Shown here in pieces: positions 40,401 through 52,400 of a stretch of DNA of 64,000 nucleotides. Origin of the DNA: Ignelater luminosus (taxonomy: Eukaryota > Arthropoda > Insecta > Coleoptera > Elateridae). The stretch lies in NCBI GenBank assembly GCA_011009095.1, contig VTPC01008018.1, forward strand, positions 1 to 64,000, read 5' to 3'. The notes beneath the pieces were generated by a model that saw only the letters and a list, made by a program, of their open reading frames with translations, did not search any database and had not been told where the DNA came from. Within the stretch, counting starts at the first letter, position 1, and every line of letters begins with the position of its first letter. Both the position numbers and the translations under genes were made by a program.

Positions 40401-43400
40401 TTTCAAGAGTGCAGATTATTAGAAAAAAAAAACAAATGGGACAAAAGTAAAATTTTATCTTATTTTATGTATAAACAACGTATTGCTTATTGTTATTACT
40501 GAAAAAGATAAAGATTTAATAAATCAAAAAATATCAACTTTATGTTGTATATTTTCACATCATTTCATCCACACCAATATGCAATGTGAAAATCATGTAT
40601 GAATGAAGTTTAAATAATAATGTCAATGAAATGAAACCGTGATCCCTTGTGTGACATTGTGGCGCTTGGAAAATAACCAAAATGAAAAGAAAAAAATTTG
40701 AACAATAAACAACTGACAAGATCAAAATATAATAAGAGATTCTGGTCCCATTCTCTTTTTTCTTGATTTATTTTTGTAAACAACTTCCATTTTAGCGATT
40801 TGTTATTTGAATAAAGATTAAATTAGGATTATTCAAAATAATATTCTTAGTAAAACGATATTATACAGTTAGTATTGATATAAATTTGTAAATGAAGCAT
40901 GTGTAATTAGCAAATTACTCATTAGGCATATTCTGTAATTACTAACAGTTTTGGGAACAGTAACACACAAAAAATTTAATAAAGCAACAGCATAAAATTA
41001 TCAACTGCTGACTGGGGAACTGTAAATAACAAATGCAATTTTCATTAGCATTAAAAACAGCTTATTACGTTTGTCAATATTCTATTCACAGAGCGTGTGG
41101 TGTGGGCTCACTTGCTGAAAGGCTACATTTAATATTTAACTAACTCTTATCATTTTATGCTCTAATAAATAAACCTGTTGGGTAAATATCCCATTAAAAA
41201 CTTAATGAAGAGATCTTATACAAGCTTTCTTAAATAAAAGATTTCTGAAAGGCCAAGGGCTGAAGACTCATGTATGTACATGGTAACTTCGACAATATTG
41301 CTTTATAGTCTACTCCCAATTTTGAAGGTACTGGCAAGTAATGGATGCTAGCCATTTGTTTTATATCAAGTTTGGAATAATTATATTAACTCAATACACA
41401 TAGGAAAGGTGGATAAACCAAGTCCTTGAAGAAACAATGGAAGTAGTGACTCCTTGTTCAACCCTTAAGCATGGAGCTACTTTTATTCAGAAAGATTTAG
41501 AATTTTAAGTTTAAGCTTTAGTTGAGGCATTTCTTTTAATTACCTGAGGATGGCCTTTTGTTTTTATGTTTATATAAGGCTGAAACAATATCAATATTGT
41601 AGTCAATAAATAATTTGTGGGATGGACTAAGAGTTTTTCAATTATTTATTTAATATTAATTTACCTTATAAATAATTTTATTGTCATTCTGTGTAATAGA
41701 TAGCAGGTCCAAACATCCAGTTTTTCATTTTTTATTTTAATTTTTACTAATTGTCTAAATACATGTATGTATAGACTCATATACAGAGTGATTGTAAATG
41801 AGTGAGGATGTTTTGAATTTGGCGTCACATTTAAATTATTTTCATGTTGGCGCTACTTGTTTACTTTTTTGAGGTTATATAGTACTGTTTGTTATATGGT
41901 TATTATACTTTGTAAACAACACAGATTTGACATATTGCAAAAAGCAAACAAGTAGTGCCAACATGAAAATAATTTAAATGTGGCGCCAAATTCAAACCAT
42001 CCTCACTCATTTACAATCACTCTGTACTATACATCATTTCTCCTTAATTATAATTATATTTGCCTCTTAAATTATGTGCACAAGTCTTCTTCAAAATCAA
42101 TAGCCAGAAACAAAATGACTTTTATCACAAAGCTATGCTAATTTTTTTTAAGACAGCGGAACTTAATAATATAAACATTTCCTCTAGTTAAATGTTCACC
42201 TACTATTTTCTCATTTTGCTTTCAGTGATGTGCTCAAATGACTTATCTATTACCAATTTCGTGTTTTTTAAAGAATCTGTTTATTATCCACGGATATGTA
42301 TTCATAAAGCTCATAACACTTTTACCAAGATGTATGTACCCCAAAGGCTCTCTAAAGGCATAAAGTATGCTCTTGTGGGAATTGGTTCAGAATATTTTTC
42401 CTTTTGCTTCAATTAAAATGAGATTAATTCAAAAACAGACATTTGACATATCTTTTCATCTAAATACATAATACAGAAAGAGTTATTAAGTCAATATATA
42501 TATATATATATATATACAAGAAAAATACTGACTTTCTTCTATAAACATTTATAAACTAGTCATATTATATCCATTGCAATAAATACTAAAGAATTTTATT
42601 AATGTTCAGTTTTACGACTTTATTCTATGCTTTCTCTTTTTGGGTTTGGGCTTTGCTATTTTCCTGCTCTTACTTTTACAAGTTAGAAGAGGCAGGCATA
42701 AATCTTTCAAGTCCTACAACTAATGAAATGAAAAAAATTTGTTTCTATGGATCAATTGGTAATTGCTTTTCTAGTAACTAAGAAGAGAGAAATCTAAATA
42801 AAGTGATGCAAGTACTACACCTAGTAATATCTGTTGTATGCAGTCGTGAGATTTAAAAAACTATACTTCAATCTTTCCTCTGTAAGAAAACAATTTTATA
42901 AGAAAAGTTTTAATTATAATAATATTCAATCCTTTAATATGTATAATTATATAGTATTCAATGGACATTTACAAACTCTTTAATAAACATAATTTAATAA
43001 TGATTTGAAGTTTTTGTAATAGAATTTTGTGCATGCTAAGATAATCTTTTTGGTGCATATGCAGTATTTATAGTGCAGACTATTCATTCGTTGCATAAAT
43101 AAATGAGCAATCAACTTGACTGAAAAACAAAATTTGCTTAATTTAAATTCACTTGAAAACTATTATTAGCAAGGATACATAAACTCATGATGAAGGTTTT
43201 AACCAATTTGTTTTCTTTACAGATTTTACAGAATTTGGGGAAAGTTGATAGGACTGCTGATGATATATTTGACGAGCATCTTCAAAATTTTACAAGGCAA
43301 CAAAATGCAGCAAATAAATTACAAAAAGAATTCAGCAACTACCTACGGTGTGTGAGAGGTGAGATATTTGTAATTTTCATGTTTGATTAATTCGTATAAA

Positions 43401-46400
43401 TGGATTGATATTTGATTTAAAAAAATATTAATTTTTTTTCAAACTTAATTTTTAATACAAATTAATAATATTATCAATAAACTTGAATTAGAAGTGACAG
43501 GTGACAAGAATATTGTGTGAAATGTCGATTATGTTCGATGTTTGATTTATTTGTGAATATTGATAAAAAGGTATCTACATACATATTAGAAAGAACTTTA
43601 ATATTAAAGATCATTTAAAAAATTATTAAGGATTGTTACCATTACATAATACAATTTGATTACCAATTACATTATGTAAATTATGTAACGTTGATTTATT
43701 TTTAGCGATTCAAACAGCATCGAAGTCATTATTAGATACCATAGGAGAGATTTATGAGAGTCAGTGGTCTGGACATGATTTATTGTTTGTGCAAACACAA
43801 TCAGTAGATATGCTATGGCAGGATTTCAGCCACAAATTAGGCGATCAAGTTTTAATTCCTCTAAATACATACCAGAGTCAATTTGCAGAAATGAGGGTAA
43901 GGGATTTTATAGTGTAAGAATAATATTTGTAAATACTATTTAGTAATCAAGTTTAAAGAATTATTGTAGGAAGTTTAAAATGGATCGTTGTATAAAAAGA
44001 TTTCGAAGAAAATTAATTTGGGAACGCAAAATATTTATAAAATATTAACTTGCATAAAGGAGCATTTAACTTTGTAGTTGTAGTAATATAAGTTGGCAGC
44101 TGTTTCATGCAAGCTTTTTATTTTTTTTTGGAAAATTGTATTCTTTCACGGATATGTCTCATTATTGCATGAAGCTCTTAGATAATATTTAATACATACC
44201 TTTTTGTCTGTGAATATTTTTTTTTGTAATTAAATGTTTATATAGAATTATATACCATACAGTTTTATAAATTGATTTCGCTTGTCTACAGTTGGTGAGA
44301 GGATAATAAGAACATATTATTTTGTATTATTATACCCTGCCATTTAACTTTCATATAAAGTGGAACTTGACTTCTAACTATGTACATTATCATCCTGAAT
44401 GAAAGGAATCTTGAGAATTTATGCATAGACTCATCATTATGTCATATTATATTTATATCATAAATTTACTTGTATTGTTTAGACACATATCTTTTAAATA
44501 GGTACATTATTTAGAACTTATTGTTACAACTAATAAAGAATAAATTAATTTTTATGTAACCATTAATTTTAAAAGGTAAAATAACTATCTCAAGTTTACC
44601 ACTTACAAAAATTGCGTAAATTTTACCGAACTCTAGTCATAACTTATAGTTTTTATTGTATGAGTTGCTTAGGTAGTGACAACTAAACTAAATAAAACTA
44701 TTTACAAAGATTTTCTGTTTCAGAAAAAAATAGATAAACGTGGTCGAAAGTTAGTGGATTATGATGGACAGAGGCATAACTTCCAAGCGCTTCAGTTAGG
44801 CATGACTAAAAAAAGGGACGATGCTAAATTAAACAAAGGTAGAGAACAACTTGAAGAAGCTAAAAGAACATACGATATGCTAAATTCAGAACTGCACGAT
44901 GAATTACCTGCCTTATATGATTCTAGGATTCTGTTTCTTGTTACAAATTTACAGTCATTATTTAGTGCTCAACAAGTTTTCCACGTTGAAAATGCCAAGG
45001 TAAGTTTTATTATTTAATCAGTTTTACTTGTTTGCACATTTTCAAGTTAGATGTTGCATGTATGTATTTATGACTTTATGAGTGTTATTCTATTATTGAA
45101 ATCATGATGGTTAAATGAATTAACTAGTAAATGTTTATGATGTGTAATCAATGCTTCAAAATAGTAAATATTAATATAAGAACAAAATAGCAAATTCAAG
45201 CTGTTCATGATAATGAAATTGCAATTATTTAAATGTTTTGTTTCTACATAATTGACCATGAGTTTGTTTACAGCAGTTAATCTAATGACAAAAAATATTT
45301 TTAGGAATAGGTATAATGAAAATCACAATTTCGAACCATTTTCATATAAAAGAATTAAAAATTTGTTATAATTTATCTTGTTTTTGTTGTTAATAATATT
45401 TAAAAATCTACTTTGGCTGCAGCATTATAGTATTTTATATTTTTCTTCCGCAGTTATATAAATACATATTGTATGTAGATGTGTAGGTTTATATTTTCAC
45501 ATTATGTAATTTGCCTTACTTTCGTGAGAGAAAACATGTAGTTACTATTAGGATTTCAATTTATAATTTAATGTTAATCTTTTAAACAAATACAATTGAC
45601 ACAAAATCTTAGATTAACAGTCAAGTGTTAGTAAAATTAAAGTCGTATTTGTTATGGTTACATCAACTAATATTATAAAATTAAAAACAGATTTAAACAA
45701 GCGTGATGAAGGAACAAAATCATAAAAGCTTCGCGTGGTTTAAGAATAACATTATTCTATACACAATTAATATGTATTTATGTATGGGTTGATCCAGAGT
45801 TTCAGACTAGGCTTGATCAGTTTTACTATTTATAGAAAGTAGGGGTACGAAAACTGTCATTTTTTAGATTTTCTTTATATTTTTCATTACCACAACAAAA
45901 CATACATTCCCAAATTCTATTTGCCATTACTCTTTGTTATGCCTAAATAAAATTTAATTTATAGAAATATTTTGGCTTTTTTCAATGATGCACTTTAAAA
46001 CAATATTCATTTTTAATTTTTATTAAATCTTTTAAGTACAAAGTTTTTTTTTAATTAACCAATGGTTTCCCCCTTAGAAAATGTCACCACCATGCATTTA
46101 TACACATGGCAAGAGTCTAGGGATATTTTTAAGAATTCAATAAATTAATTAACAGTGTCAATGTTATTATGGCCTGCTCAACGCCCAGATCTAAATCCTA
46201 TAAAGCATGCATGGGATATGCTGAAGAAAAAATTGTATTATTTCTTAGTTTCATTAAATAAATTTTGCTGTGCAGTTTATATTTTAATACATCTCGAGAT
46301 TTTTAATATCCCTAGACTATTGCCATGTGTGTATTATGCTTTGAATGCAAAATTTATAACCTATTTAAGTATGATACCTATAACTATGCATCATATATTT

Positions 46401-49400
46401 TTTAAATGGGCAGAAACAAAATGAGCATATTGAAATTCTTATGTAATGTCAAAATGTTCCTTATATTTAGGAACCACAAATTGATGAAGTGTATAGTTTT
46501 CTTGAATTTCTAATTTTTGATATACTGACTTTAATGATTGGTGCTATTTTATTACCAAACTTCATACTTATATGGGGTGTTTCTAAACTGCATTAAACAA
46601 ATATAAGGATGTTGTTTTATGGCAAAAAATAAGAAGAAAATCTAGATAACATTTTTTTTCTGAAAATGCCCCAATGTGGAGCTATGCTGCTTCAAAGTTT
46701 GCCAAGAAAGACTATTTTTTTTTTTAATAACTCGGAAACAGTTAGTGTTGCAGTAGCAAAATTTGATTAATATGCAGATTTTCTGAAAAAACTCCAAAAC
46801 CCATTAGAAGTTCAGGTACCTTTTTGTATACAAAGTAGAAAACAACCTCCACCCTCCAAACACACTTTTGGGATAAAGACAATTTTGACAAATTAACTGC
46901 AAATGAAGACCTTGATAATTATTAGTACATATAAACCAAATTTCATTACTGTTCTATGAACTGTTGTGGAATTATTTAAAAAATTGCATTCTTTAGCTAA
47001 ACTTTAAGGCAGTGCACACTAGTTCAGAGAGCCGAAAAGTGGAACATCCCATAATTTTATTCGACATAACCGTTGTAGCAAGTTATAGAACTTTTACTGA
47101 TTGTGTCTGTTAGTAAAAAGCATTTTAAATAAACAGTACACATAATTTTCACTCTTATCCTATAAAGATAAAATCTAAATGTATGAATTATGCATTAACC
47201 AATTTAATTATAAAATCTTAATGCCATTTCTTTGTATACAGAATTTGAAATTTACACTCAATTCAACAACAAATCCATGTGTGGACAAAAAACATAAAAG
47301 TATAAAAAAATTGAAAAATCATTACAACAAACAACTATAAAATTATGGTAGAATTATTTTGGTTGTATTGCCAGTATTTTCATTATTTCCTCTATAGATA
47401 GTGTGAATTTTGAAGACAGGGATAAACAGCATTCTATAGATATGCATTGTGTAATTGCAATGTTTAAAATTTCTTCCTTTTGTTGAAACATATATCACAT
47501 ACCGTAGTTGTAATTCATTTTTGATCTGTATGCTTCTATTTTTGTGAATTTCAACCAGTGTGTGGTGTAGCTTTACAAGGGAGCATTTTTGGAAAAACAT
47601 TATCTAAGTTTTCTGTTTATTTTTTGTCATAAAATAACACCCTTGCATTTGTTTCATGCAATTTAGAAACACCCTGTGTATTATTGCACATAATAGTTAA
47701 CACATTCTAGGTTTGATTTTGTAACTTAACATGATAACATTAGCTAACTAATATTTACAAATGAAAGGTTTTCATTTTTGTATTATAGAAACTTCTTGTT
47801 CATAAATATATTAGTTAACATATGGCGATAAGTTACAAAATTCGAACTTCTCTCTAGGGTTGCTAATTGTTCCGTCTTAAATCAAATATTGAGCTTCTGT
47901 ATTGTTAAATCTTATACATCAATGTAGTTGCTCATTCTTTATCTCAATTTTCTAGGATGTGATTGTATATTCTTTTTTTATTTTATTGGGTAAATTTTCT
48001 TGTACTTTAAACTACAGATTACCAATTGATAATAGAAGTCAGTAGGTAATATTGTTCGTCCAATTAGTAAAGACACTGTTGGTTAGTTTGTAATACATGA
48101 ATACACAAATATTAGTTTCTTGACTGTTGCATATTGCATAATACTGTTCATCTAATTGGTAAAGACACCACTGATTAGTTTGTAATACATGAATACATGA
48201 ATATTAGTTTCTTCACTGTTGCACATTTGACTATTTTTTTTTTTGTTTCAAATCACAGTTTAGATTGAAGTGAAAACTAAGTTTTGACTCATGCTTCACA
48301 GCTTTTTAAATTTCTTTAAGTCACACACCATGTTTTGCTACAGTCAATATATCAAGTAAATTAGTATACTGAATAGTTTTCATTTTTGCAAGTTGCATAT
48401 GTTGCACATAAATTGCATTTTTTGCTTAATATTATTTATTTTGAACAACTTAATGTGTATTATGTTTCTCAACGTTAATGTATATTTGTATATAAATGTC
48501 GTATTTTTTAAACATATGTATGTTTTCATACAGCAAATTAATGTCATTAGTGGTGCTTTTACTTTTATTTAAATTGCTTTGAAAATATATCATGATACAG
48601 GATTTACTAAAAAATATCCTACAGGTAACATACAGTAATGTATAACCAAAATCATGTAAGAAAAGACTTCTAGGCATTCTAAAGCCAACATGCATGCATA
48701 CTGGATGAAATTAGAGGTACAGTTTGCATTGAAAACATTAGCTTTGGCAATGTGGTTATTTAAAGTTTAATTACAAAACTTTTTACTCAAAACCCAAAAA
48801 AAATTTTTTCTCAAAATGATTTTTGGAAGCTGGAATTTGGCAAGATTAAACCTTACAGAGATAGTCATCTCCAGAAAAAAGATTAGCCAAATCCATGTAA
48901 AAGCTGATTTTCTATTCTTACCTAGCTATGCTCTTTATTTTAAAAATGCAGATAATTAAAAATTTCATGTCACTAACAACTACTGTATTGACAGGAATAT
49001 AATATTTATCTATTAGTCATAAGACAAAAAAAAATTTAAAATAATTTAGGTAGTTGTTAATATGATTACATAAACAAGGTAGCTGATTCTATTATTATCT
49101 TAAATTTCTATTTAATTGTAGTAACCTTCTTTTTGATTTCATTTTTTGTTTTCATACTTTAAATTACCATACTATTCAGCATTTAAATATTTGAAGTTTG
49201 TCTTCTTGTTGTACCATTCCTCAAAATGCTACTAAATAATCCAAGTGTGATTTAACAAGTGCGCTAGTTTATTCAGTATATTATTTAAATGATGTCATTC
49301 TTTGTTGAAAACTTAAAATATGCAATTTGGTGTATAATAAATCTTGAATATGAAATTCAAAATTAGTTTTTTATTCAAAATATTTGAGTTCTAGTTTGAT

Positions 49401-52400
49401 TATACAGGATGTTCTAAAAATTAATGCAAATATTTGGCAGATGCATTCTTTGACAAAAGTCAAGGCCTCGTTGCCTTATAACTTTCTTTGTAAAATGCAC
49501 CATTTCCAAGATTGAGGGTGTCAAAATTTAAGTTTCTTGTTTTCTCAGTATCTCAGATATCTATGTGCTTTTGTTTGATATTCCTATTGGAGGTGGGGAG
49601 GCAACCTTCATCTTGATCCCAGCAATTCACCCTTAGAGGTTGTCCCATTGTTACGTTACTTTCTGGACACTCTTTGAAACATGCTTAAGATCTCAGATGC
49701 TTTTTTCTCAAGAATAGTACATTTTAGTGACTTCAATCAAGTATACCTTTTTGATGTAGAATTGAATTGCGCATCTGATGTCAAGTTCAAAACTCCCAAA
49801 AAGCTACTAGCAAAAGAGTTATGAGCAAAAACTGCTTGCCAAAGTAACATAGCTAGTACCTACTCTCTGTTAATATCATAACCAACATCACCATCTTGTT
49901 TATCAACAATTCAAATCTAAGTATACCAGATTTGACAAAATTACATCAGCAGTTTTTGAATTATGATTTCAGATGGAAATAAAAATCTTAACTTTGAAGG
50001 CTCCTTACTTTTAAAGGAAGCAATTTTGTTTATTGCAAGTTGGGCTTTATCGATTTATTTTGACCCCAAGAATCCTCCCTTAAATGTTGTCCCATTACTT
50101 TTTGAACAACTTGCATATTATGTGCTTTATGTATATTGTATATGTGACTTGATTAAATTATTATTTATGTTATTATTCTTTTTTGTAACTTTCTAAGCAT
50201 ATTTTTCTATATAAAACTATTTATATGCAATTTCTTATCAAAATGTGTAGGTTGCCCAATACCTTTTTTTACTTGTTTACTAAATTATAAAATATAAACA
50301 AAGTGTTTAATTCATTTTTTAAATTGCCATTTTTATTCTTTAGTTTTTTCATTCTTATTATTATTTTGATCTTCAAGTACTAATTTGTTCAAATTTGTCC
50401 AAATGTATCGTGTCATATTCTGCAACCTACATATCAAATGTATTAATAACTTTGGAAATACAAAAATAAACTTTGTTTCTTAAACTGTGGATGGTAAATG
50501 TAAAAATAAAAATAAATTGAAAATATTTTTTGTTCTGTTCATTTCTAAGGGGGAGTTTGTACAAAATTTTAAATTCAATTTGAAGATTCATAGTGATAAT
50601 AAACATGGCTGTAAAAGATTTTATAGTTTCTATTATTAAATACAACTCTAAGGTTAAGATGATTTCAGAATTCGACATGGTTTTATAAATTATGTTTCAG
50701 TGACTTTTATAGTGAATCTAGGAGTTTTATAATACATACATTTCATGTGCTGCTTGGTTTTAATTAAAACATTAAAATCAGTTAACTAAATATAGCTAAA
50801 TAAGCGTAACAAAAACCGTGACTTTCATATTGTTCTCTTGAAATCACAACTGGCTACCTACACATTCATTAGAAATGTACTAAAAAGGCCTGATAAATGT
50901 ATGCAGAACTGGATAGGTTTCCAACTGTAAAAAAAGACACCAATATCTAGATATTAATCTGAAGGTCAGGGTTTGTCATAGAGTTATTGATCAATAAATA
51001 ATGTAGCAAGTCTAGGCATAAAAGTGAATAAAAGTATACTGGTTTAAATAAGACCTAACAAACACTGTACTTCATCTGTATATTTTTCCACCTAACAACA
51101 AGTTTTATTTAATGACTGGCATGCCCATGTTAAATTTACTTAACATATCAGTTTACAATTTCAGAGTGTCTTCGCATAAAAACTCATTATGCAACTAATT
51201 TTCAAGTGCACTTAAAAATAGAAAAAAGGCTATAGCTTTCGCATGGTAGTAACTTATTTAAGTTTTACTAGGAGTCATGCTGCTCATTGCACTATTTTTT
51301 CTAATTATTGTATCACATAATAATAATTCAGTTAATATATTTTTGTTATGGTTTGGTGTTCAGAAGGGTTTTTTATTTTAATGAAGAATTAATAATTGAA
51401 AAAAGTATTGCTTAATAAATAATGGAAGTTGGGTAAAAAATATAATTAAAGAATAATTTTATAACATTGATTTTATCTATTTAAATAAGACTTAATTAAT
51501 TTTACTAATTTTTACTATTCATACAAGTTTAATAATTTTAACTTTTTTAAATTAGTTTTGGGAAAACAAGTGTAATTATATAAGTGTTTAATTTGATGAA
51601 TGGAATTTTTATAAAAAAATCTAATAAGCAATTAAATGTTTTTGCAATATTTACTCTCTGTTATTATAATAAGTATTAATTTGTTTACATATACATTGCT
51701 GTATAGTAATCAATCTAATAATTATTATGATTATTAGAGAAATTTTTAAAAATACAGTAAACTTATAGTAGTTATTCTTTATAAATTTGTCACGTTTTTA
51801 TGTAGAGGCAGCTTCTACAGAAATATAAGTTATAACACTGGATTATAATTTGGTATTGTTATTATTTTTTATTATAATCTTTTTTATGTATATCTATTTT
51901 TTGTTACTTGGCTGTAAAGAATCTGTGGAGGACAATTACAATAAATGAATAATCTCTACTACAAACTTTTTGCCTTCTAAAAATGTGTACTTTTTTAGTA
52001 TTTTTTATAGATATATATTTTTTAAGATGAAAGTGTTTAATAACAGACTGTGTAATAAAATATGAACAAAATGAAAGATATGATTTAAATATTGTAGAAT
52101 AGTAATAATTTCACATTAGAAAACATCTAATTTTGTTATGTTTAAATAATCCCCTGCAAATCGTTTAATTCTTTAAAGAGTCTATACAAAGAAATAAAAT
52201 TTAAATCGATGAATACCGCAAAGAATTTTATCAAACTATTGCCAGATCTGAATGAGCTTGAGTCTAAAGCATTTGATTATTAATAGAAAATGGCCTTACC
52301 CTCATTTCTAAAATAAAAAAGGTTTATTCTATTTCTATTGTTATTAAGCTCTTGATTGAATAACTGCTAATAAATATTCAAATTCAAGTATATCTTTATT

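Larger units (their letters stand above)
16480..43222 (+). other. Amph: Amph intron 1 (about 26.7 kb)
   Basis: This GT-AG intron separates the 23-codon first exon from the BAR exons. It holds only mobile-element debris, listed separately: repeat copy at 18.48-18.70 kb, deleted mariner at 25.03-25.88 kb, MITEs at 26.47, 36.49 and 41.78 kb, and LINE remnant near 33 kb. I recognised no nested host gene on either strand. Stretches 16.5-18.4, 18.7-25.0, 28.2-32.8, 34.1-35.7 and 37.1-41.7 kb are AT-rich with no feature I can support. Long first introns of this kind often hold enhancers, but none can be read directly here. Confidence 0.9.
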
